From: Micrasema longulum
Taxonomy: Eukaryota; Arthropoda; Insecta; Trichoptera; Brachycentridae
Direction: 5' to 3'
DNA length: 64,000 nucleotides
Assembly (NCBI GenBank): GCA_022494885.1
Contig: JAGVSM010001661.1
Span: 1 to 64,000 of the forward strand
The notes beneath the pieces were generated by a model. The model ran no database searches and was not told the origin of the DNA. It worked only from the letters and a program-made list of their open reading frames with translations. The number at the start of each line of letters is the position of its first letter. The first letter of the stretch is position 1. Below are positions 46,101-56,263 of this stretch, piece after piece. Both the position numbers and the translations under genes were made by a program.

Positions 46101-49100
46101 GCGCTATCACATGTCACAAGGTGACGTAGAGTCCGCTCTGGATTGCTGCCGCAGGTTCGGGGGGCAGGAACCCCATCTCTGGGTACAACTCTTGTGGGGC
46201 CCTCCACCTTCGCAACATTTACCGGAAGTTCTCAATGTAATAGGTAAATAAATCATGACAATGAAAATAATTATAATGTGAATGTGAAAGAATCTCTAAT
46301 AATCATAGCTAATTTATATGGCTTATTTTCATTATCCATTGTGAATATGCCTATTTTGGAAGGGCTTACCATTCAAAAGTGTCAATATTCTACTTGTAAC
46401 TTGTACATTAGAGACCGGAGGTATCGCTCGTTTGTGGTCCCTTTTAATGCAATTTCGTATGTTACCAATGCTAACTATATTTCTTGGTAGAGAATTGAAA
46501 ATTCTCTAATGATCGCTCGCCACAGTAATTAATGAAGAAATTATTAATTTTGCATTTCTAACTTGTCTCGAGTTATAATCCTTCTGGACTCAAATCTTGT
46601 AATACTCCCCGACACCCGCATGCGCGACGTTTATTCAAATAAGTTACTATTTGAAAAAATTGTATTACATATTTCTGTTAGGTTAGTAATCTAATGAGTT
46701 GTATCTTATTCCAGCAAATCAGCGTCTACTTTCGCCCCTTCTAGTAATTGACTGCCTCTCAAACTCACAAACATGCACGTTAGGATTTGTACGCAAGTAA
46801 GAACTTAAAAAAAAACATTTTATAATTATGTATATAGTTTAATTCTATATTATATTCTTTACAATTTTTTTCCACAAAAATATTAACTTACAATGACCAT
46901 GGTAAAAATGTTATTATGTAGTTATTTATGTCTACCTTGTGAATACACAAACGTAATTTTATAGTTTCGTGTTTCTCTTATCAAGTTCCAACCAACTATT
47001 TTATTGCTACCAATAGCAGTAAAGTTATACTGTTCTATCGCAATTTTTCTTACAAATAAAATATTGAAATAATAAAAATAATATATTATAAAGGGTTTTT
47101 TTGACAATATTTTAAGTATGTTCAATTCTTTGTAGACTGATACTGTATTTGAATCTTCTACAGATTTTATAATGACGGCCAGTTTTATCAAAATCTTGAA
47201 CAGATAGACAATGTACTATGGTGTATAAACGTATTGACATGATGTATGTATACAATTAGTATTGATGTTTGCATAGACCTAAATGTTTTTTTATTAGAAA
47301 AGGTTCAAACCTCGGACCTCCTGAAAATGATTCCTATTTGTTGGACACCCTACAAAATAACATAAAAATAAATAAGTTTTATATGAAACGGAACATAGAA
47401 GTCTAGATTCACAGTTCATATGATTGGCTGGTTTATATTCACTGCGGGTAGTTGTCGACTTATGACTGCAGTTGATTCTGATTAACCGGTCATAAGTACG
47501 TCTGGTTGTAAGTAAGCTTATAGAATACTAAGGTTTATTTTTTTTGAGATTGTATTTATTTTCTATGTTCATTCACTAAACACACAACGTTTTCCCGTAA
47601 GAGTGGGCAGAGAGGATAGAATGCCGTATCACTCTTTCCTTGCATACAGTTCTTGTTTCCTCTAAATTCTTACATATTCTCATGCACGCGCGCCGATTAT
47701 TCTGACTTTTAACATGACCATCTTCAAGTATTTGTTAAATTTGCCTCGATTTCTGCATCCATTAACATTCGCATCGTAAATATTTTTAGCCATCACAGCG
47801 CAAACTCAACTGAGCACGGATTGTGGTCATAAAGTCAAACAGTTATAAGTCGCATAGGTTATAAGTCATAAGTCAACGACTACTTGTATTCTACCTTTGG
47901 CTTAAATATTTACGAATCAACTTATTTTCGAATTTATTTTGTGTTCAAATGTTTTATCTATGTATTTTTCAGAGGAGTATGATGAATGCAGTTCTTTGTG
48001 TAAAATAGAACCAAGACGAATGTTTTTATGTTGTTACGCTGTGATAAGAGTGCCCTTGATCATTAGATGCGTATAAGGAAATGGTAATGATTAGCCATTC
48101 GTATTTGGAATGACATACCTCTCTCAATTAAGACTCGGTCTTTAGTTTGTTTTAAACCCAACTTAAATTCGACTCCTTCCTTCTCCTATTGCCTAAACTT
48201 TGTTTTATTCTTAGGATAAAACAAATTGTTGTGTTATTACATATAAATATTGCAGTTTCAACAACCTTTAAAATAAATATCTCACTCTGCCAGGAATTGA
48301 ACCCAGGACCTGAAGAATGGTAGGTTAATGTGTCGACCACTACACAACAAAGAGGACTTATCTCCAATCGATTTCCTTTTTCAGGATTTTCATTTGAGAG
48401 CAGTCATTGAGTCGAAAACACTCATCCATGGTTTTGGTTCTATTTCACACACAGAACAGTATTCTTCATCCTCCTGGACACAGCAATACATACATATATG
48501 CAATCAAACAGTACTATTCCATTCACGGTTAAAATATGGAGTAAAAAAAAAAAATCGCTTTAAGTTGAATATTTAACTGTGTCCGTAGATACCTGATGGA
48601 TATATTGTCAGGAGAGAGTGAAGTGATGGGGCGAGAAGTTTCTCTGGCGGAAAAATACTGCGCAGAAGCGGAGAAGGGTCGCTCTGCCTTGAAGATGGCT
48701 GAAGAGTCTCCCACGACCTTCCAAGCTTCACGGTGCGCCGCCTGCAACTGCCCCCTGGACCTTCCCACACGCCACTTCTTCTGCAATCACAGCTATCACC
48801 AGCAGTAAGTTGATAAATCAGAAAATAATTCAGTAACATCTTAATATATATTAATAAAGAAATGGAGATACTTCAGTTTAGAAAATCACCATTCTGAAAT
48901 TGTTGATAATCATAAAAACATAACATAAATAAGTTTAATGCATTTTGAATTTGTGGCTATATTTGTAGATCACTTACAAAACTGATATTATTTTTACGTT
49001 ATATAAATAATATGAATTCTTATTTCAGTTGCTTCCAGAGTTTCTCAGAAAATGAGACCGAGTGTCCCGCGTGTGTTCCCAACACTAAGAAACTTCTAGA

Positions 49101-52100
49101 AGTTTTGAAAAGTCAGGGAGCTAGTGCGCATACTACTGAAACATTCCATGCCCAACTTGAAAGAGCTCCTGATGGGTAAGTTTCTATATTTTTCCCTAGT
49201 GTAAAAAACATATTAAAAACTGGCTATAAAATTCATTCTATATTTAAAGCTAAATAAAATTAGTATAAAAACAGTATGGTATCAAATTCCGTTGGGTAAA
49301 TTTTATTTTTAAGCATTGTTTTTTTATACATGTGTCGTGAAGTTTCATCATAATCTTCTTTTTCTTCTGCCCTGTTCACTCCACAGCCTATTCCAAACGT
49401 TTCACTCCTTTCTGTCCTCCGCTTTTTTCATCCATCCTTTACCTGCTATCAAAGCGGAATGTCGCCTGCCCATATTTTTTTGTGGACTGGTTTTCAATGA
49501 TAATATATTTAAAAAATTGAATGCCAAAATTCGCATTACAGTACAGTGCTCAAAAATAGTATAAATTAAATGGTTAAAAATATATAAAGGGTGGTCCAAC
49601 CATAACGCACCATGTTAATTGTAAATAAAACAAAAATTTTTCAGAGAATTGTCTTATTTTTTTTTATTATGATATAAAGATCTATGACAATTATGTGTGA
49701 AACAAAATATTGGCCATATGCTCGCCACGGCTTCAGCATACCTCTATCCAATGGTTCATATTTTCAATGACGCTGAGGCATAATTAAGGTTCAATGTCAT
49801 TAATGTGCTGAATTATCTCATGCTTTAGCTCTTGAATTGTTTTTGGCTTATTGACATACACTTTTTTTTTTAAATATCCTCAAAGAAAGAAGTCCAACGG
49901 TGTCAAATCACATGATCGTGGCGGCCAATTAACATCGCCATGACGTGAGATAACACGGCCATTGAATTTCTCACGCAAAAGAGCCATTGTTTCATTGGCT
50001 GTGTGGCAAGTGGCACAGTCCTGTTTGAACCACATATCGTCCAGCACCATATCCTCAATTTCTGGGCACAAAAAGTCCGTTATCATCTCGCGATAGCGAA
50101 CACCATTCAGGGTAACTGCTCAGCCGACCTCATTTTTTAATAAGTACAGCTGACGCCGCCAGCCCAAAGACCGCACCAAACAGTCACTCTTTGTGGATGC
50201 ATCGGCTTTTCAACAATCACTCGTGGATTCTCATTTTCCCAAATGCGGCAATTCTGCTTGTTAACGAATCCACTGAGGTGAAAGTGTGCCTCATCGCTGA
50301 AGATGATTTTCTTCGTAAAGTCATTATTCACTTCTGTCTGTTCAACCAACCATTCGGCGTATTGACGACGCTCGAAATGGTCACTAGGCTTCAGTTCTTG
50401 AGTCAATTGGACCTTGTTAGCGTGTAAATTCAAGTCTTTATTCAAAATTTGCATCAGTGATGTCTGTGAGATGTTCAATTGTTGAGCACGACGGCGAGTC
50501 GAGGTTGACGGCTCTTCTGCCACACTATCGCGAACAGTAGTAATGTTTTCCAAAGAATGAACTAGGCGAGCATGCACAGGTGTTTTCACATCTCCTACAG
50601 ACCCGGTTTGCTGAAATTTGCGCACAATTCTCCTGATTGTGGACACATTTGGTCGATTATGCTGACCAAAAAAATCACAAAATGCATTTTGATTTGAACG
50701 CCCATTTTCATAAAACGCTTCAACAATCTTAACGCGCTGTTCAATTGTGTAACTCTCCATGGTTGAATTTGTCAAAGACAAACAAAGAAATGTCAAATAA
50801 AGTTGGGTAAAAAACTTAACATTAAGGTGTGGCTCATAATTAACATTGTGCGTTATGGTTGGACCACCCTTTATATATATATATATATATTAGGCTATCA
50901 GTATCAAAGATGACCAAACGCTAAAAATAGTATCAAGGCGGCCAACGGCATAGCGTTTCTTGTTATGTCAACCTTTAGGTTAATTGTTCAAAGTGTTAAT
51001 GGCACCAAATATGATCAAACAATTATTTTTTTTGTAAATATTTAAATTGAAAAGTGCTATTACAGATTTTAGTGATTGCTCGAAAATAGGTATGGGGTCG
51101 TTTGGCCATTTTGATACTAAGGGCCTCATATATATACATACATATATATGTATATATATTAGGTATATATTATTTTTGAGCACATGTAATGAAAATTTTG
51201 GCTTTTAAATTTTAATCCAGGTGACATAGTATTATCCTATTTTTGGTATATGTTTTTAAGCAATGAGATATGGAGATTTTATAAAACTTTTGATTTATTT
51301 TGAAATCATCAGTCTGGATGGATATTAAAGATGGAAGGATGGCATTCTCATTTTGAGACTACCAAAAATATTTACTGCATCCATGTACAGAAAAAAAAAG
51401 TACATACTATTTACTATAATGTAAATTGTGTTTACATGTAATTTGATTCATACATTTTAATACAAAATAAAAATATTTTTAAATACCTACAACAAAATCA
51501 TGTTACAATACAATACCGCTAAAAGCAAGTTTGCTCACATTTGTCTTAATGTGAATGTTTAATAATTTCTCTCTTTATTAAATTTTTAAAAATAAATAGA
51601 GAATTAAAAAAAATAATTAAAACTAGTTTTTAACAGAACTACTGAAACAGTACATCTATTTATTTCTTTAAAGGTGAGGAAAATTTATAATGTAATCCAT
51701 AAAAACAAAGATAACTAAATCACCAATACCCACCACGATACATTTGATAACATTGTACACGCGCCCGAGTAATCAATGTCAACACATGTTTTATCATAAT
51801 CCATACTTTGTGTTGCTTCATGTTTTCTTAGTATTTTGACAGGTGTCGATTTAGTTTGTCACGAGTATAAATACAAAACGATGTCACGCACTACTGGTAC
51901 TCTGCAGATTATGTGTTTTGACCTTTTTAAAAGGTTTATTCTAATTTATTTTGATTTATGACATCAAATCTTTTTTCCATCCCACTAGCGAAAGAAAAAC
52001 AAATTTAATATTTTAATAGGAGTACCTTTGAATATCAAATAATTACTAGATTTCAAAACATGTATGAATTAGCTTATTCAAATCAAAGGAACTTTCCAAT

Positions 52101-54019
52101 ATCGCTAAAAGCAATATGAATAACTGTAGTTTCAAACTATGTATGGATAATGCTTTAGAGATTTTTTCATCAATTTACTCGTGATATGAGAAATGTGGTA
52201 CATTTTACGCTGATTCATGAACTGTTATTTTTCATTAAGGAGAATTCTGCAGCCTCTAAAATTAGTGCGTTTTCTATTATTATAGAACCTATTTACTGTA
52301 TTATTTGAGGGCGCAGGGGAAATTTTCGGTATCTTACCATCTCTTACATTTATTTACAATTGTCTTCCTTTTGTTTCAGTTTTTCAGTTGTGGCAGATTA
52401 TTTTGGGCGAGGAGTTTTTAATAAGCTGACAGTTATTTCTAATGATAGTATATCTGTAGATTCCGACTCCACTCCCTGGCAAAATGAGTCTGTTGTAATA
52501 TCCAAGACTCCTGCGCCGAGTAGAGTCTTACCCAAGGTTGAAAATCTTACGTATGGGCCGGGGGCAGAAGCTAGGCTGCGACTTGATGAAGGCAATAGTA
52601 AGCAGGGTAAGGAATATCGATATTAAATATATAAGCCCATTGCAGGCGAAGTGAACTTACCGACAATTGAAAGGCGAAGTTAACTCATTGCTCATATTAC
52701 ATTTCTGTACTTTCCGGTTCTTTATGTACAAAACAGGTATGTTAATTAAAAATGTCCAAACAGTTAAATAAAAAAAAAGACGAAAAGCTCACAGAGTTAA
52801 AACTTTGAGTACAAAAGTTTGATCATTTTATCAGTTGGTTCACTTCACCTGCAATGGGCTCATATTTAGATGCTAATAGCATTAATAAGTCATTTTAGTA
52901 ATATGATTTTATTTGTAGTCTTTTGAGAACTTCACTGTTAATTAAATAGTTTTGTTTTATCACAATAATTTGTTGTTAGAAAATGATATGTTAATATCTC
53001 TATGAAAAAACTGAAAGGTTTAAACATGAGAGCAAAAACGAGTTGATGATGCCGTGCTTCTTGCTAGCAACAAAGAGAACTTATTAGAAAATGAAATCGA
53101 GTTGTGGTAGAGAGAGATTCGAACCACGGACCTTTGGTCCGTGAGTCCGAGACACTAGCCACAGGACCACAACCCAATTCTAAGATTTTATTTTTTATAA
53201 TTACGGCACTATTTTATATTAGTGCTTTTTTTATTATCAGTTAACGGGTTCATTCAAGAACCGGTTTGTAGTCCCGTGGTAGTATTGTGGACTCACGGGC
53301 AAAAGGTCCGAGGTTCATTAGGTTCCCACTCTATCACATTTCGATTTCCATTTTACCAGCACAAGTTATTTACGACATTTGGGAAATGGTCTGAAAATTG
53401 AAATATTTGAGTAAATAATAAGAACTCAAGTATTTCTCTTTATCTTTTAAAAATAAAAAAATGAAAAATATGTATTGTATATTTTAAACATTGGTTTTTG
53501 GTTATAGTAAACACACCGGATGTTCATAAACAAGTTCCGACTAAAAGTGCGATAATAATCCCAGCTTCAGAAGGTCGCATGCGTTTAATGGAACAAAGAC
53601 AGAGGGAATCTCAATACAGTTCTAGTTTGGAAGCCAACCTCAACAGATACAATCCTTCTGAACACGTTCCTTCCAAACAAACATTGGCAGCCTCATACAT
53701 AAACACATCTAATGATTATCTCAAGGATTCTAAAAACAGCTCTCCGAAAAAAGGCTCTCCACTTTCTCTTCGAAGTAAAACAACTGATCGAGCGTCTCCA
53801 TCCATCAATTCCGGAAATGTAAATGCAGATAATGTCAGTTCAGCTCTCAATAAATTGCAAATATCAAAACCAGCAAATAATCCATTCGAAGAAGATGATT
53901 ATGACGAAAAGAAAAATCCATTTGCTGATGAAAAAGAAGAGACTTCGAAAAATCCATTTGAAAATGATGATGATGATGAAGACTATGATAAAAACTTAAA
54001 TCCATTTGCCACTAAGTAA
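40061..54019 (+). CDS. VPS11: VPS11, core subunit of HOPS/CORVET tethering complexes
   Basis: VPS11 is a scaffold of the class C core shared by HOPS and CORVET, which tether and help fuse endosomes, lysosomes and autophagosomes. Fifteen coding exons join in frame with GT-AG borders: 40061-40129, 40875-41048, 41803-41955, 42182-42312, 42396-42558, 42744-43178, 43465-43740, 43822-44041, 45119-45512, 46086-46243, 46715-46796, 48589-48804, 49029-49175, 52380-52606, 53508-54019 (stop TAA). They encode about 1,118 residues from WRRLNFFD, compared with about 940 in mammals; the surplus is mostly the C-terminal tail. Domain order is beta-propeller, clathrin-type helical repeats, RING-H2 and C-terminal box. 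The start is uncertain: an acceptor TTTCAG lies just before WRR, so a short first exon upstream is likely. Otherwise the ATG at 39,998 would add 21 residues. No exon has a stop or frameshift, so the gene looks functional. Confidence 0.95.
41185..41477 (-). repeat. interspersed repeat C, copy 3 (in VPS11 intron)
   Basis: The reverse complement matches 25,060-25,375 in block order (CCCGTAGGGCTGAAC end, TTTTACTGCC-like block, AAAGTAGTTTG, TTACCGTAAACCGG, TTCTGCTGATTCG). Here the two ends carry a perfect 14-bp inverted repeat, AATGAGGAAGTTCA and TGAACTTCCTCATT, which copies 1 and 2 lack or have lost. If these are true ends, repeat C is a MITE of about 293 bp. Confidence 0.7.
43465..46796 (+). CDS. 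VPS11: VPS11 exons for the clathrin-repeat alpha-solenoid
   Basis: Five exons encode the helical part: a GAIEQYVQTIGRLETSYVIR block, DHTTLLLTCFVKLD, DFDVEIAIKVCRQVSSDDAL, HDWYLRIV, KKYGNVLIHHVP, GLCIDYKP, FLEHLVQNEVNW, a LIICQMLNFKPGILYLYEES block, YQQILRYHMSQGDVESALD and NQRLLSPLLVIDCL. These match the clathrin heavy-chain repeat of VPS11 in order. The 9th placed exon (45119-45512) starts only 20 bp after the end of a pogo-type MITE. The intron before it (44042-45118) is made up largely of transposon DNA. Confidence 0.93.
44070..44440 (-). mobile_element. APE-type non-LTR element C-terminus (RLRWEDDIKKDA family)
   Basis: The minus strand reads FERKVLQRICGPLREGN, WRIRSNDELYSIYQAPSILT, HIKMLRLNGTDMYSKCLIR and, after stops, a QEAKARYGL-like end. 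This is the C-terminal domain of a common insect retroelement, degenerate here. It lies antisense in the VPS11 intron. Confidence 0.8.
44507..45098. mobile_element. pogo-type MITE (592 bp) with TA target duplication
   Basis: The left end is CACTCATATAAGGTTTTCCC followed by CTATAACG. The right end in reverse complement is CAGTAAACCCCCCTATAACG. TA flanks both ends (44,505-44,506 and 45,099-45,100). A second inner right-side match (CCCCTATAAAG at 45,038) suggests subterminal repeats. No transposase codons. It ends 20 bp upstream of a VPS11 exon. Confidence 0.75.
45590..45848. repeat. foldback element in VPS11 intron
   Basis: Left arm CCAGTCGGCGTGCATTATCG then CCAATCTACAA. Right arm, reverse complement, CGGTCAGCGTGCATTACCAC then CAATCTACTAA. 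The arms are about 30 bp and the spacer about 190 bp with no coding frame. Confidence 0.7.
47447..47893. repeat. MITE with GTAGT(T/C)GT-GACTTATGAC ends, split by a retroelement
   Basis: Left GGTAGTTGTCGACTTATGAC and right (reverse complement) GTAGTCGTTGACTTATGAC are inverted ends typical of Tc1/mariner-type MITEs. The inner words GGTCATAAGT and CTTATAACC repeat. The middle (47,575-47,815) is an inserted fragment of the WFGHVERM retroelement. Confidence 0.7.
47575..47815 (-). mobile_element. 3' fragment of APE-type non-LTR element (WFGHVERM family), minus strand
   Basis: The reverse complement contains GGCTAAAAATATTTACGATG, GCAGAAATCGAGGC, AGTCAGAATAATCGGCGCGC, GAAACAAGAACTGTATGC, AGAGTGATACGGC and ATCCTCTCTGCCCACTC. 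These are the same codons as 25,550-25,770. It ends with the GGGAAAACG...GTTGTGTGTTT tail region at about 47,575. Confidence 0.85.
47965..48030 (+). mobile_element. 5' piece of SINE family A
   Basis: GAATGCAGTTCTTTGTGTAAA and ATAGAACCAAGACGAATG match the leader of the family A copies at 57,206 and 48,400 (reverse). The tRNA-like part is missing. Confidence 0.5.
48150..48485 (-). mobile_element. SINE family A, minus strand
   Basis: Contains in reverse the B box (GGAATTGAACCCAGG), ACCACTACACAACAAAGAGG, GGAGATAAGTCC and the leader ending at GGAGGATGAAGAATACTG. It ends about 100 bp upstream of the VPS11 RING exon, in antisense. Confidence 0.8.
48589..49175 (+). CDS. VPS11: VPS11 exons for coiled coil and RING-H2 finger
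   Basis: The first exon encodes a charged helix (EKYCAEAEKGRSALKMAEES) and the first half of the finger: CAACNCPLDLPTRHFFCNHS then YHQ. The second begins HCFQSFSENETECPACVP. The ligand pattern is C-x2-C, then C-x-H, H-x2-C and C-x2-C, a full C3H2C3-type RING-H2 with no missing ligand. The splice junction falls inside the histidine codon before the sixth ligand. In VPS11 this finger packs against VPS18 and contributes to class C core assembly; E3 ligase activity has been proposed for some family members. Confidence 0.93.
49587..50871 (-). mobile_element. nearly full-length mariner-like transposon (1,285 bp) in VPS11 intron
   Basis: Inverted ends of about 33 bp with one mismatch start AAGGGTGGTCCAACCATAAC. 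TA flanks both ends. The minus-strand transposase starts at MESYTIEQRVKIVEAFYENG (50,760) with an N-terminal helix-turn-helix (IRRIVRKF, then TGSV), a second helix-turn-helix (ISQTSLMQIL) and the catalytic aspartates in IIFSDEAHFHL, MWFKQDCATCHTA and RSCDLTPLDFF. The last two are separated by 36 residues. A frameshift near 50,140 and in-frame stops (after NEVG, and in place of Trp after LDFFL) inactivate it. It is the same superfamily and protein type as the relic at 1,181. Confidence 0.95.
51200..52370. other. VPS11 intron, AT-rich, nothing recognised
   Basis: Part of the long intron before exon 52,380. No transposon ends, boxes or coding frames seen. Confidence 0.35.
52380..54019 (+). CDS. 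VPS11: VPS11 exons for C-terminal box and acidic NPF tail
   Basis: The first exon opens with FSVVADYFGRGVFNKLTVI, the conserved end of VPS11, and then becomes low-complexity. The last exon (170 codons including stop) is Ser/Lys/Asn-rich and ends in four evenly spaced NPF tripeptides, each next to acid clusters: NPFEEDDYDE, NPFADEKEE, NPFENDDDDEDYDK and NPFATK, then stop. Mammalian VPS11 ends soon after the FGRGVFNKL block, so this tail of about 230 residues is an extension. NPF peptides are the classical ligands of EH domains (for example EHD and Eps15 proteins). That link is an inference here. Confidence 0.9.
53085..53182 (-). mobile_element. SINE family B head, minus strand (VPS11 intron)
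   Basis: The reverse complement reads GTGGTCCTGTGGCTAGTGTC, TCGGACTCACGGACC, a B box GGTTCGAATC and CATTTTCTAATAAGTTC. The tRNA-like head is almost identical to 13,058-13,120. The body stops within the hairpin. Confidence 0.8.
53255..53450 (+). mobile_element. SINE family B, plus strand (VPS11 intron)
   Basis: Head TAGTCCCGTGGTAGTATTGT then GGACTCACGGGC, a B box disrupted by a few inserted bases (GAGGTTCATTAGGTTCCCAC), then a degenerate hairpin and ATTGAAATATTTGAGTAAAT. It faces the minus-strand copy 70 bp away and ends about 60 bp before the last VPS11 exon. Confidence 0.75.
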
Positions 54020-54460
54020 GAACTGATAAACACATGTTAAAATGCAAATTCTTTTGCTTCTGGGGCAACAATATGTGTCTGATTTATAAAAGAGAATAAT
54101 TACCATAAAAATACCTTACATACATGAGATTTTATTTCTTATTAAGGGTCAAGTGATTTAAATAAGATTTAAAACGAAGTAAGTGTATAATTTTATGCAA
54201 CTTAGTTTAACAGTATATTGTTTGTATTTATACTTATGTATTTTACAATATAATACAATGTATTACATTATTATATGTACAGACACACTTTCATTGCTCT
54301 AAAGAACCTACATTACGGAATTTACATGATGTATTATGAATTTATAAAATGTGTATGTAATGTCAAATGTATTTTTCTGGATTATCATCCCCCTGTTGTA
54401 TATCCTACATTTATAAACCAATAATTTAAAGAATATATAGTGTACATATATATTTATATA

Positions 54461-54466
54461 AATAAA
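54461..54466 (+). terminator. candidate VPS11 polyadenylation signal
   Basis: AATAAA about 440 bp after the VPS11 stop codon. Further AATAAA hexamers occur at 54,878 and near 55,135. The sequence alone does not decide which is used. Confidence 0.3.
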
Positions 54467-54499
54467 TGTATGAATTATAATATAATCATCTCTTTCAAA

Positions 54500-56263
54500 A
54501 CTAATTATATTGAAAAAAACACGTTTTGTTGTATTATATACTCAAATGATGTAGTCTCAAAATGCATATTATATTGTATTCAAACATAATCTTATTTCTA
54601 TTATAATTTTTAGCAAACAATTTTTAAAATGGTTTTCATCCTCCATTGCATTGTTTATGTTTCTCCTAAATTTTATAATTTATACATAATAATTATTGCA
54701 AAAATATTTATGCACGAACTTGAATTTTTATGTATATATTGTGAGAAACGTTTTTTGTAATATTAAGACATGAATTATGTTTTTTGTCTTTTTTGTTACA
54801 CGCCTGAAAGGTTGTACCCACTGCACTGGTTTGATCATCAAAATTAATGTATATATAAAGATTTTGCATTTTAAAATAATAAAAAAAATACTAAACAAAC
54901 AAAAAACCTTTAAAAGTTAAAGTGCTGTGTGATTTTGATTGAATGATGGCAAATAAGAGAATGGCTGACTGATATTTTGTTATCTCCGGTACGCAGTACC
55001 TTACTTTATTTTCCACTTATTAAATTTATTTTTGTATATTATACCAATATGTACTTTGTACATTCAATCATTTTTATCAGTCAAAAAATGTTGCTTCAAT
55101 AAGCCCGTCAGTGTACGAGATTGTACAAAAGTTTAATAAATAAATATTTATAAATGCCATACCTGCATACATGCAATATCTATGTAGTGTCTATTTAAAT
55201 TAAGCTTACCAAAAATATGTTAAAATTATACCTGTATTGTTATTCAAATAGGGATAAAATGTATAAAATAAATTTACACTTACCATCATGAAATTTTATT
55301 TATAACCCATGGAATATTAAGTAAGTCTGTAAGATGAAATAAACGATAATAATAATCTATAATAAACAGTTTTTGATGTGAAAATTGGCCCATAACGAGT
55401 TAAACTTTTTGGGAAAAAGATATAGGTACTTTGCAAATTGCTTTAATTCAATTATTTTTCTTTTTCATATTTTAATACATAAACACGGTTTACCATAACA
55501 ATTTTCTCATTTGTTCATTACAATTACAAATTATCAATTTATTTATTTGTGGAAAATTTGGAGGGTGAGGGGTGGTGTCAGCAATTTGGAGGTAATTTAT
55601 TGATTAATGAAGCCCAAATGATTATTACCGTTAAATTTTATCACCGGTCTCAAACCATCAATAAACGATTTATAAAAGATTTTTTAAGAATCTTGTAAGG
55701 TTATTAAGGAATACCGTTCTTGAATTTTTGTTATGTCGGATTAAAATCCACCCAAAAGTTTTTATAAAGAAAAATTTAAGCACCTATCTCTATTAATTGT
55801 TATATTTCTCGTTTCATTCTTTATTCAGATTCCTACATTAGTAAGAAATAATAAAATATAGGTACTCTTATGTATTCGTGTTTTTTACTTACCCTCTTTT
55901 ATTTATTTAATTTAGACAGGATATAATCCAAATTCGCATCCAATTAGAAGTATAAAAAAAACATATAAGCCTAGTCTTTTATAACCAAGTGTAATCAATT
56001 TATATTTATAATTATTACGCAAATTCTAAATAACAAAAACTTTTTCTTCGATTACCTACATTATTTTTATGTTACGCATGTAATTTTATGTTGAAAGTAA
56101 GTACTTCTTAATGTACAAGTTTTTTTAGCTGGCAGTAATTTAATAAGAGCTGTCAAAGTTAGCTGTCAATTCTGAAGGTCGTTTAAACAAAAATATAGTC
56201 GTAAACAATTCTACGAAATTAACATGTTGAAAGTTAATCCTTATTGACATTATTAGCAGACAT
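54500..56263. other. VPS11 3' UTR / intergenic spacer
   Basis: AT-rich, with no repeat family or open frame recognised. It must contain the end of VPS11 transcription and the start of the phosphatase gene, but no core promoter element is obvious. Confidence 0.4.
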
